Positions 33,936 through 44,756 of a stretch of 64,000 nucleotides of DNA are shown here, one piece after another (positions within the stretch are counted from its first letter, which is position 1; each line of letters begins with the position of its first letter). The DNA lies in NCBI GenBank assembly GCA_015179045.1, contig WHUZ01000013.1, forward strand, positions 682,001 to 746,000, given 5' to 3'. The position numbers and the translations under genes are program-made. Source of the stretch: Kalaharituber pfeilii. Lineage: Eukaryota; Ascomycota; Pezizomycetes; Pezizales; Pezizaceae. The notes beneath the pieces are model-generated. The model was not told the origin of the DNA. It saw only the letters and a list, made by a program, of their open reading frames with translations, and searched no databases.

Positions 33936-35256
33936 ATGCCAATCACGACACTTTCATAATTAACAGCGGTTTGGTTTTACATAACTACTTACTTTTATTA
34001 CCAAAAGGTGCCGTTCCTTGATCACACTTTCTTGACAGCTTCCGGGTAAAACTTAGTTTCCAGACTCACGGTTCACGCACTCCCGCTCGCAATTCAAATC
34101 ATTTGGTGGCCCATTCTACTGAGGTCTCCCACTCTTCTTTTCCGCCGCTCTTCCTGCCTTCCCCTATCACCCTTCAATGTCAACTTTCTCACATTCTCCC
34201 CCACTATACCTCGTCCGTCCCTTCTGGTATAGCATAGCTCACCATGCTTTGCATCCACCCTGCTGCCGATTCGAACCCGTATTCTTCCCTCTAGCCCAGT
34301 CCAGTCCCCAATCTTCCCAATCTCTGCCTCTCTCCTCCCCCTCGCCTTCTCCTCTGAAATACCTGTCCATACGTCGCCGCACCCCGATCTATCACGAATC
34401 GCTGGCAAGTGAGTCATAACAAGAGAAAAGGCCGCGCGAGGCTATATCTACTTAATGTTGTATCTGCTAGCGTTGAGAGGAAAAGAGAGAGCCCAGAAGA
34501 AAAGACAAGAGCGCAACGAGAGACCCCCATGTTCCTCCACCTTCCTTTCCATGACTTTCCAGAACAGGAAGTATCCAGCCCATACCCACTCACAACAGGT
34601 GTCCGTCCCGTGACACCCTCGGGTCCCCATGCTGCACGCCATGAATCTCGCTTGCGCTGCGTCTACAGTAGGGCCACCTCAGGGCATTCCATTCCTGCTA
34701 CCCCATTCACCTTCTCCCTCCTAGTGCCGTGTAGCGCTCGGGCCGCCTTCTTGAGCAACTGGCACTGTTCATAGCTTCTCCATTTCCTTCCTCCATCCTT
34801 TCTGCCCTCTCCATCCGATTTCCGCGTCCCACATGATGACTGCCCTTACCATTCCAGTATACAGCTGTCTCCAGCTCCTTGGGCTTATCCCTCACTGTGC
34901 CCCTCCTATCCCTATGAATGCCTCCACCAGTTTTCTTGCCTTCTCGATCCTCGCCTTCCAATGGAAGTCGAATGTCAATGTGGCATCGAAAATGACCCCT
35001 AGCCACTTAACCTTTTCCACGTGACGTCCTTGCGTCTCTTCCATCCTTTCCAATATCCTCATGCTTTGCTTCTTTCAATAGTACCCCATTCTCTGGTTAC
35101 GAGACTACCCCATTCTTCCCTGCCACCTTTCTAACGACTCCCTTCACCTTCACCCTCAGCCTTTTCATGTCTTGCACCCCTTCCCAGTGTCGGGAAGGCG
35201 ACAGAATGGGTAAGTACATGCAAAGGGGAGGCTCGGCACGGAAGGCATGTGGAGAT

Positions 35257-35322
35257 TTTTTTTTTTTTTTTTTTTTTTAATATCACGTAACCCCGCTCGC
35301 AGCTGTTCGCCATGGCAGGGCA
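35257..35322 (-). mobile_element. Minimal family 2 retroelement insertion inside the LINE remnant
   Basis: A poly(T) tract, then AATATCACGTAACCCCGCTC and GCAGCTGTTCGCCATGGCAG. Flanks GGCATGTGGAGAT (35244-35256) and GGCACGTGGAGAT (35323-35335) form a 13-bp duplication with one mismatch. Confidence 0.85.
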
Positions 35323-35367
35323 GGCACGTGGAGATAAGGGCAGCACGTGAGGAGTTTCTTCGATATC

Positions 35368-35530
35368 ATATGTATACAGACCTTCTGTACTGTAGTTCAT
35401 ACAATCAACAATTTCTTCACCTCTTTTCGCACTTGCACTTTCGCACCCGCGCTCGCATTTGGTCGTACGTTCGTTCCGCTAGTTCTCACAGCTCCGGTCC
35501 ATCGAAAAGGCAGTAGTGGATACTATCTGT
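35368..35530 (-). repeat. Dispersed repeat X, copy 3 (inverted)
   Basis: Reverse complement of 18880-19045 over about 160 bp with modest divergence. It also interrupts a LINE remnant. Confidence 0.65.
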
Positions 35531-36485
35531 TGAACCGACGGGGTAATCCTGGCACCGATGCACGAAGGAATTATGGGCCGACGGCTTGATTGATGAACCG
35601 TGGCGTTGTTTAAAATTTTTTCCTGTAGTGTTGTCTATGTTTTCGTAAGGCCGCTGCAAGGGGCATATAAGCCATGGGTCCTGTACGTACCTTGGAGGAG
35701 CAGTGAGAAAATTGAATCATTCCTTCCGCTTGAAAGCATGATATTTTTCACCATCTGTCTATCTTACACCAGTTCCATACTGTAGCATTCACATCGCCTA
35801 CGTACGAAGGCACCTCTACTCCACGTCCAGTATATCTCTCGCCAGGGTGTTCTTCATCTTCTGTAACGTTGGTGCCAGCCATATTAGGAAGACGATGGGT
35901 GATAATGGTGATCCCTTGCGGTACTCCAACTTTGGTCCTTCCCTTTCCCTTTACCCTCCCATCCCATTCTACCGTGAACTCCCTCTTCCAAATAAACTTC
36001 CGTAGCCATCCTTCCGCCCCTTCTTCACGGATAGCGATGTTCTTGTGATGGAAGGCATCAAAGACGGAGCAACTCCAATACATGTTAGCAGCTACTGCCA
36101 TTGAGCTTGTGTTAAAAATATCGGCTATATGCCTGCTAAATTAGCGGACCGATCCATGGCGTGTTGGTGATCCGAGCACTCTTTCACCGTATGTAGGAGG
36201 CTGAGCAGTCTGTCACCATATGTGGGGGACTGAACAGGTGTGTGGGCGGCCGAGCACTTTCTCACCGTATTGACAGACATCGCATTAAACTCGTTTTTCT
36301 CTCCGCAACTTCATGTTCTACGTTTGTGTATTTATATGGCTCTGGAAGCCTCGTGTGAAAGGATCACGCTTTCGAGCGGAAATGAATTGAGTACTCTATT
36401 CAAGTGAGTTAACCTCAAGCAACATACAGGACCCACGGCTTATGTGCCCCTGGCAGCAGCCTCATAATTCTCCGAAAACAAGGAT

Positions 36486-36502
36486 GCGTAGCGAGTAATG
36501 AT

Positions 36503-36531
<29 letters not shown>
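36486..36531 (+). mobile_element. Minimal LINE family 1 insertion (about 21 bp of element)
   Basis: GCGTAGCGAGTAATGATATT followed by poly(A), between perfect 11-bp duplications AAAACAAGGAT at 36475-36485 and 36532-36542. Confidence 0.9.
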
Positions 36532-36535
<4 letters not shown>

Positions 36536-36787
36536 CAAGGATACAGCAAAATTCATCAAAGCCAAGTCATGATGTATTCTGCAAAGACATCTCAATGTCA
36601 AAACACGTATTACGACCTAGTTAAGATTACATTACAAAGGAAGGCTACTTAGAAGCGGAGCTAGTGCAACATCTCAGGAGCGCCGGTTTCTGTGCCTGCG
36701 GCCCAGTTGACTCTGTTTGACACGAACAGTCGCACCATATCTTCGTGGCCCTTGGTGACTTTCCAATTTGATGGCGAATGGAGAGTG

Positions 36788-39700
36788 TTAAAGTGGGGAG
36801 GAAGCAGATCGATCCTGCAACAGTGAAACGATGTGCACATGCCTCTGCAGTGCGGCCGCACCTATGGCCGTTCCATACAAGCCACCCACAATCTTGACAT
36901 CGGCCCCTCGATCCAGCAGATGAGAGACGATTTCTTCATGACCCTTGTATGCAGCCGCACATAAGGCAGTTCCATACTTGCCACTCACAACGTTGACATC
37001 GGCCCCTCGATTTAGTAGAAGAGAGACGATTTTCTTCTTTCCATGATATGCAGCTGCACATAGGGCAGTTCCATAGTCGCCACCAGTCACCATGTTGATA
37101 TCAGCCCCTCGATTTAGTAGAAGAGAGACGATTTTCTTCTTTCCATGATATGCAGCTGCACATAGGGCAGTTCCATAGTCGCCACCAGTCACCATGTTGA
37201 TATCAGCCCCTCGATCTAGCAGAAGAGAGACGATTTCTTTGCTTCCATTAGATGCAGCCGCACATAGGGCAGTTCCATAGCTGCCACCAGTCACCATGTT
37301 GACGTCAGCCCCTCGATGTAGCAGAAGAGAGACGATTTCTTTGCTTCCATTAGATGCTGCCGCACATAGGGCAGTTCCATACCGGCCACTACCCACAACA
37401 TTGACGTCAGCCCCTCGATCTAGCAGAAGAGAGACGATTTCCTTGCTTCCATTAGATGCTGCCGCACATAGGGCAGTTCCATACCGGCCACTACCCACAA
37501 CATTGACGTCAGCCCCTCGATCTAGCAGAAGAGAGACGATTTCCTTGCTTCCATTAGATGCTGCCGCACATAGGGCAGTTCCATACCAGCCACCACCCAC
37601 AACATTGGCGTCAGCCCCTCGATCTAGTAGAAGAGAGACGATTTCCTTGCTTCCATTAGATGCTGCCGCACATAGGGCAGTTCCATACCGGCCACCACCC
37701 ACAACATTGACGTCAGCCCCTCGATCTAGTAGAAGAGAGACGATTTCTTTGCTTCCATTAGATGCTGCCGCACATAGGGCAGTTCCATAGTCGCGACCAC
37801 CACCCACAACATTGACGTCAGCCCCTCGATCTAGCAGAAGAGAGACGATTTCTTTGCTTCCATTAGATGCTGCCGCACATAGGGCAGTTCCATAGTCGCG
37901 ACCACCCACAACATTAACGTCAGCCCCTCGATCTAGCAGAAGAGAGACGATTTCCTTGCTTCCCTTGTATGCTGCCGCACATAGGGCAGTTCCATACCAG
38001 CCACCACCCACAACATTAACGTCAGCCCCTTGATCTAGCAGAAGAGAGACGATTTCCTTGCTTCCATTAGATGCTGCCGCACATAGGGCAGTTCCATACC
38101 AGCCACCACCACTCACAACATTGACGTCAGCCCCTTGATCTAGCAGAAGAGAGACGATTTCCTTGCTTCCATTGTATGCTGCCGCACATAGGGCAGTTCC
38201 ATAGTCGCGACCACCACTCACAACATTAACGTCAGCCCCTCGATCTAGCAGAAGAGAGACGATTTCCTTGCTTCCCTTGTATGCTGCCGCACATAGGGCA
38301 GTTCCATAGTCGCGACCACCACTCACAACATTAACGTCAGCCCCTCGATCTAGCAGAAGAGAGACGATTTCTTTGCTTCCCTTGTATGCTGCCGCACATA
38401 GGGCAGTTCCATACCAGCCACCACCCACAACATTAACGTCAGCCCCTCGATCTAGCAGAAGAGAGACGATTTCTTTGCTTCCATTAGATGCTGCCGCACA
38501 TAGGGCAGTTCCATAGTCGCGACCACCACCCACAACATTAACGTCAGCCCCTCGATCTAGCAGAAGAGAGACGATTTCTTTGCTTCCATTAGATGCAGCC
38601 GCACATAGGGCAGTTCCATAGTGGCGACCACCCCCACAACATTAACGTCAGCCCCTCGATCTAGCAGAAGAGAGACGATTTCTTTGCTTCCATTGTATGC
38701 AGCCGCACATAGGGCAGTTCCATAGTGGCCACCACCCACAACATTGACGTCAGCCCCTCGATCTAGCAGAAGAGAGACGATTTCTTTGCTTCCATTAGAT
38801 ACAGCCGCACATAGGGCAGTTCCATAGTGGCCACCACCCACAACATTGACGTCAGCCCCTCGATCTAGCAGAAGAGAGACGATTTTTTTGCTTCCCTTAG
38901 ATACAGCCGCACATAGGGCAGTTCCATAGTCGCCACCACCCACAACATTGGCGTCAGCCCCTCGATCTAGCAGAAGAGAGACGATTTCTTTGCTTCCCTT
39001 AGATGCTGCCGCACATAGGGCAGTTCCATAGTGGCCACCACCCACAACATTGGCGTCAGCCCCTCGATCTAGCAGAAGAGAGACGATTTCTTTGCTTCCC
39101 TTAGATGCTGCCGCACATAGGGCAGTTCCATAGTGGCCACCACCCACAACATTGGCGTCAGCCCCTCGATCTAGTAGAAGAGAGACGATTTCCTTGCTTC
39201 CATTAGATGCAGCCGCACATAGGGCAGTTCCATAGTGGCCACCACCCACAACATTGACGTCAGCCCCTCGATCTAGTAGAAGAGAGACGATTTCCTTGCT
39301 TCCATTAGATGCAGCCGCACATAGGGCAGTTCCATAGTAGCCACTGCCCACAACATTGACGTCAGCCCCTCGATCTAGCAGAAGAGAGACGATTTCTTTG
39401 CTTCCATTAGATGCAGCCGCACATAGGGCAGTTCCATAGTGGCCACTACCCACATTGACGTCAGCCCCTCGATCTAGCAGAAGAGAGACGATTTCTTTGC
39501 TTCCATTAGATGCAGCTGCACATAGGGCAGTTCCATAGTAATCACTACCCACAACATTGACGTCAGCCCCTCGATCTAGCAGAAGAGAGACGATTTCTTT
39601 GCTTCCATTAGATGCAGCTGCACATAGGGCAGTTCCATAGTAATAACTACCCACATTGACGTCAGCCCCTCGATCTAGCAGAAGAGAGACGATTTCTTTG

Positions 39701-42700
39701 CTTCCATTAGATGCAGCTGCACATAGGGCAGTTCCATAGTAATCACTACCCACATTGACTTCAGCCCCTCGATCTAGCAGAAGAGACACGATTTCCTTAT
39801 GTCCCTTATATGCAGCTATGGTTAAGGCACTTCCATCCCCGCCATCGTGCATGCACTCCATATTGACGTCAGCCCCTGCATCTAGCAGAAGAGACACGAT
39901 TTCCTTATGTCCCTTATATGCAGCTATGGTTAAGGCAGTTCCATAATCGCCATCGTGCATGCACTCCATATTGACGTCAGCCCCTGCATCTAGCAGAAGA
40001 GACACGATTTCCTTATGTCCCTTATATGCAGCTATGGTTAAGGCACTTCCATAATCGCCATCGTGCATGCACTCCATATTGACGTCAGCCCCTGCATCTA
40101 GCAGAAGAGACACGATTTCCTTATGTCCCTTATATGCAGCTATGGTTAAGGCACTTCCATCCCCGCCATCGTGCATGCACTCCATATTGACGTCAGCCCC
40201 TGCATCTAGCAGAAGAGACACGATTTCCTTATGTCCCTTATATGCAGCTATGGTTAAGGCAGTTCCATAATCGCCATCGTCATCGTCATCAAATTCCATT
40301 TCGACATCAATCCCTCGATCTAGCATTGTTTTCACTGTCCATGCTTCTCCGCTTTCAGCAGCCAAATATAACAGAGGATGACCATAGGCATTCAGTATGT
40401 CCATGTCGATGTACGTCGAAGCCCACAGGCCGCTAATCAGCTCTCCCAGGCCACTTACTGCTGCCGCAAAAACAGGTCGTAAGGGATTTGAATTTATCGA
40501 ATACCAGATATTCTTCTCATCGAACGCGTAGTCTAGATCTCTCAACCATGCTGCCCACTTCACATAGGCTTCACTCGGTTGGTTCAAAGAACCCAAGAAG
40601 CTGTGCAGCAATTTGAGTTCCCGAGGGTATCTCAGAGTTGTCGTTGATGTGTCCGTTAAGGATTTAACTAAGTCTTGATAGGACCGGCAGTGCTGAAACC
40701 AATGCCCTCCAGAGTAGTGATACAGATTATCCTGGGGGTCCATCTTGTCTAGCTTTTGCGACTGTGGATTCTGGAGCGTCCACAAACAAGCCTCAGCGAC
40801 AAGAAGCTGGGCATCCAGAATACTCCATGCGGCAAGCTTTGTTTCTAGATATTCATGCACAGACAAGTGCGCAAACCGAACGACATCCAAAGAATTATCT
40901 AAAACAAGCAATCCCCTACAAACGTTGAGCAGAACTTCAGCTTCCCCCCCAGTGCTTGTGATCTCTGTGTCCTCAGAAGTTTGATTTACGGAGTGCGTGG
41001 GATCACAGTCGACAGCCTCACACAACTGTCTGGGACTCAACGGTATGTAGGAAACAAGCATCCACTTGAGAGCACGGTCTGCGAGAGCAGGTGCACTACC
41101 AGATTGGGCCTTTATTGAAGCCATGATTTCATGATAGACTTGTGTTAGATCCTTTGGTAGCTTTCCCAGCCGTTTACGAACATCTTGCTCAAACTGAAGG
41201 TTGCAGAGCTCCTGTAGTTGATAATCGACCCAGAGAAACCTATCCCATTCGTAAGTATCTCCCAAACAGTGTGACAGGTGAAATAGTCCCTCGTCCGCAG
41301 GGCACTGGGGCATAGGTGAATGGGCATGAAGGCAAGATAGATAGAGACTTACATTCCATTAGCATCTCTCAGAAGCACCTTCCTGATCTCTGCTTTAAGG
41401 TTCGATGACACCTTTCCACGAAGCAGCCTCTTTGCCTTAATTCTGGTCTCCAACTCAGTTTCAACGTAATTTTTGATATCCTCAGCATTGTCTCGAGCCT
41501 CAATGGATACATGAGGAATAGATTCCATGCGGTCTTCAATATCTAGGCTATGACGGCTGGACACTAATACTTTGACAGAAACCTTTGATTTCTCCATGAT
41601 GGTGAAGAATGCAGTAAGGATTGAATCTATGGTGTCTTTTGAGCATTCGTCGAGAGCATCTAGGACAATGATTGGGTCCCAATAGCAATTAGCCAATTGG
41701 GTGAGAAGGTTGATGGTTGCATCGAATGGAAGATGTTTCCTCGCAGAAGGATCTTTCTGTTCCTTCTGGTATGCCTCTTGTGCAGAGGTACAGATTGTCT
41801 TGCCATCAGGACATGCAAGCTGTTTAACCAGAGAAAGTAATATTTGCTCAATATCGCGACGGATATCTTCGTCGCGCTTACAATAGAAGAACGAGACTTT
41901 GTCCACTATTGGTTCCAGATAATCAATGACGGCAGAGCTGTATTATATAGCCAAGGCGTTCTTAGTCATTGCCTTTATGAAGCAAGAACTGTGATGCCTA
42001 CATCAATTTTGTCTTTCCAGCACCCGCTGCATAATATTAATCAGTTAGGAATCCTAGATCGCTCATGTGAATGAACTCACGAATCCCATGCAGCCACAAC
42101 ATTTGCGACTTCTTCGATCTCTGCCAGCTTCGAAATTCCTGTCTTTGGAAAAGCCATTGCCCAGTACCCTTCACGCGATCCTTTCTTGCATTATCATGAT
42201 GGCTTCGATACGGCACCTGGGAGAACCATTCGAGGATCTTGATCCTCTCCGTGTCTAGGAGACAGGAATAATTACTCCACATTTCATTCGAGGGCTTACT
42301 GGTGAGGCGAATACCTTCAATTCTTTTGTACATCTTAGCAACACTCGTGTCCAGTCGGGTCATAACAGGCTCAAAGCTTCTCAGAAGCACCTTGAGATCG
42401 TGGAATGCTCCTAGATAAGCAAAATTTAGATTGGATATACCAGGCTTACTGTTGGGCTGGTCTACCTTCATGGAAGTGTCTTGACTCCGCTTGATCTGTA
42501 TTCAAATGTTTAGAGTCTAAATTAGCTATAACACGTTACAAAATTGTCATTAAGTCAAGCGTACAGCAACTTTCCACTACACGAGCCACTGCATCCACTT
42601 CAAACTCTGGTCCATTAAGTTCCTTGAGCTCTTCCAAAACAGCACTCGGGTGTATCACACTGGCGAATATTTTTCCCGCTGTTGTAAATTGCAGTTTCCT

Positions 42701-43796
42701 AGGATTAGCAAGACTACAAATTCGAAAAATGCAATACGTACCTGTTTTACTTGTGAAATGTTCCATCAGAACACTCAAGAGACTCAGTATTGCCACATAT
42801 AACTTTACAAGAGCTCCGCGAAGGTCATCTATTGCTCTCCTAGCCCCGGGAGGAGGCTTCTCAGTTGTTAAATACAACTGTTCATATATTGCGCTACGGC
42901 TCATAAGCATAGTAATCCGTTCCATTCCAACTAATGCTGCTTCCATAGACTCTTGCCTATCAACAATGATCTGAGTTGACCAAAGCATGTTAGTACCCCC
43001 TACAACAGCCTGGCTCAACTCACAGCATGTGATAGAAAAATAGACTTCACTCCTGAAAGGCATGAACGGAGCCATAAGGAAGTTTACTTACCTGCAGTAT
43101 AAATCTGACCCCCGCCCAAGGCAATGCAGCATGCACTGGGTCGTATTGTACGACTATATCCCCGATGTTCTTGAACTTATCAATCCAGTGGACGATTGCT
43201 TGTGCCTTTTGACCCATAAATTTCCAGCTTTCTGCTTCGGCTTTCTCTTGTGCCTTTTTTGCAATGCTCATGATTTCATCCAAGAATCCAGCTTGAGTGG
43301 ACATTTCACTGACAATTATTCCGCGGTCTGCCAAGATCTTTTCTTTTTCCTTCGGAAGGCTATTGTGTGCTTCCATCCACAAGTCAACAGAAATTTTATC
43401 CTGTGAATGTTGCTTGGCTGGCTCTGTAGAAATATTGAGGGGGGAGGGCTCTTGGTGGGAGGAATTGTTCTCCTGTTGCGCATCAGGTGCAAGGGAATTG
43501 GAAGCCTCATTGGGGAGCTCTAATTGCGGTGGGGGGGATGTTTCGGTATTCTGCTTCACAGAGTCAGCGGTGCCGGGTTTCAACTTGCCCTGCTCGGGCT
43601 CTTCTTCGTCCGCTTTCTCCTGGAGACCCTGGGATGGATGTTGACCGATTGCAGGAGAACTCGGAACCCCAGGACTGGGGCTTGGGGAGCGACTTCGGCT
43701 CTCTCGCTTAAATGGCCTCAAGAATAAATCCCTTTTTCTTGGTGCGGGGGTGGATAGTTGTTGGCTATTTTCTCCCTTCTTCCAGAACTTTGACAT
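36788..43796 (-). CDS. NACHT-ankyrin (NLR-like/STAND) receptor with about 34 near-identical ankyrin repeats, frameshifted
   Basis: The start chosen is MSKFWKKGENS (ATG at 43796). Supported exons: 43796-43092 (basic, SP-rich leader, then an NWD/NACHT-N domain: DLWMEAHNSLP...PWAGVRFILQ), 42970 to about 42540 (LLSVLMEHFTSKT...; one 39-nt intron possible; its 3' junction unresolved), 42495-42081 (ends MLWLHGI), 42026-42002 (25 nt, PGAGKTKL), 41937-41353 (VIDYLEPIVDKVSFFYCKRD, Walker B PIIVLDALDEC, VSSRHSLDIEDRM) and 41239-36788 (FLWVDYQLQELC..., winged-helix-like part, then ankyrins). In fungal STAND proteins NACHT binds nucleotide and oligomerises when the repeats sense a ligand, leading to incompatibility or defence death; which ligand is unknown here. 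Five repeats of the form TALTIAAYKGHKEIVSLLLD precede about 29 of GTALCAAASNGSKEIVSLLL. A one-base deletion near 38630 splits the array, and the exon 3 to 4 phase does not fit cleanly, so this allele may be truncated or dead. Confidence 0.8.
36850..40290 (-). repeat. Tandem array of about 34 ankyrin-coding units of about 102-108 bp
   Basis: Units are almost identical at DNA level (GATCTAGCAGAAGAGAGACG and ATAGGGCAGTTCCATA recur in nearly all). Variation concentrates in the few codons before Tyr-Gly: SD-Y, SG-H, GG-H, GG-D, GG-W, GGR-D, SG-R, GG-S, SG-K, GG-L. Two unit classes exist: the first five (108 bp, MECMHDG linker) and the rest. Confidence 0.95.
42002..42026 (-). other. 25-nt microexon encoding the P-loop core
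   Basis: Flanked by GTGAGT...TTATGCAG upstream and GTAGGC...AATACAG downstream, the exon CGGGTGCTGG...ATTGAT joins ATTC to give IPGAGKTKLI followed by SAVIDYLEP. Both junctions restore the NACHT reading frame. Confidence 0.8.
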
Positions 43797-43811
43797 GGTT
43801 ATTGAGCGCAA

Positions 43812-44435
43812 GATTGCGATGTACTGTACTTTAGATAGGGCTTTGATGGTGAATGCGGTTGAAGTCAGTTAACGTTGTCAGATCGCAGCTATCTCTGCGG
43901 ACAACTTTCCTGGGTCCTGCGCTTGGTGCGTTAGTGAGGATAGAGCCTCATCTCTGCGGCCCCCACATGCAATGCCAGATGTTTCAGAGCACCATAGCTA
44001 CCTTTCAGCGTGGTTGGTTGGCCGAGCTGCGCACCTATTCATAGATGCAGTTCAGTACCAATAAACGAATAGCAGAAGGCGCGTGGGCGCCACATTCAGC
44101 ATTCACTAGACGAATCACCGCCTCGAGGGCTATAAGGAGATTACATACAAAAGAGATTAAGAAAAAATCAACTACTGCAGTCCCATCTGTCCACCCACAT
44201 CATCAACTCCACATGGGGTCCAGTGTCATTGGCAGTCTCATTATCGCCCCCCAGCTGCCACCTCTTCTTCCACGCCCCACAGCACCACAGCCACATAGAG
44301 CCCGCGGCCTCCACCGGTGATGTCAGCAGAGACGAGCAAAACATCCGAGAATAAAGCAAGAATATCATGAGAAGCGCAGACAGAGCTATCCCCACTAGTC
44401 ACACAGGCCCAGAGAAGAATCCAAGTGAGTGAAAT
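43812..44435. other. Upstream region of the NLR-like gene; no gene seen
   Basis: Presumably holds its promoter. No TATA box stands out. Confidence 0.3.
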
Positions 44436-44756
44436 TCACATTAACGCCCTGGGTGCTCTGTCCCACTCGTACCAACAGCACTTCAGCCATTTCCCTCCCA
44501 ATCTCACTCTTCCCAGCAACAGCTCTGCTTGCTCCTCCAAGTATATCACCATTGAGCTGGTGAGTTTGCCCTCTTCTATGAGTGTTTCCTTCTTTCTCAG
44601 CCACAGAATCCCAATAATCTGCCCTAAGTCCCTGTTAGCCGCTCCCAGCCTATTGCGGACATACCCTAGTTTCTTCCTCAAGGCTATCCAATGTACGTCG
44701 GCACAGCCTTGCAATAACAGGAGGAGATAGTCACGGAAGCGGGCATGCGACAACAC
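44436..44756 (-). pseudogene. Retroelement ORF1-like fragment
   Basis: An open minus-strand frame reads VHWIALRKKLGYVRNRLGAA, GQIIGILWLRKKETLIEEGK, LTSSMVIYLEEQ and VRLGGKWLKCCWYEWDRAP. The central part matches the remnant at 21700-21840 closely, so it is a dispersed coding unit. I infer a LINE ORF1 end. It abuts, head to head, the plus-strand LINE end at 44757. Confidence 0.5.

Larger units (their letters stand above)
34130..36110 (-). pseudogene. LINE ORF2 (reverse transcriptase) remnant with nested insertions
   Basis: Minus-strand blocks, in order: SCSVFDAFHHKNIAIREEG, WLRKFIWKREFTVEWDG and TKVGVPQG (the RT palm D-x-S/x-AFD and GVPQG motifs, the first already mutated), then VPSYVGDVN in place of YVDD. 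After an interruption at about 35257-35530 come VEKVKWLGVIFDATLTFDF, WKARIEKARKLVEAFIGIGG, RQLYTGMVRAVIMWDAEIGW and RGQKGW, the thumb and connection region typical of fungal Tad-type LINEs. Several stops and frame changes make it dead. The catalytic YxDD is YVGD, so it is inactive twice over. Confidence 0.7.

Noticed and set aside
36661..36861. Extra ankyrin-like text (KGHEDMVRLFVSNRVN) in another frame past the receptor stop
   Set aside because: Possibly a further decayed repeat or exon, but no good splice pair was found; not added to the gene.
37296..37790. Open plus-strand frame of 164 codons through the ankyrin array
   Set aside because: It is the antisense of near-identical repeats, so it stays open by periodicity. 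The minus strand clearly encodes ankyrins.
36850..40290. CRISPR-like regular repeats
   Set aside because: Units are contiguous coding ankyrin repeats without spacers, in a eukaryote.
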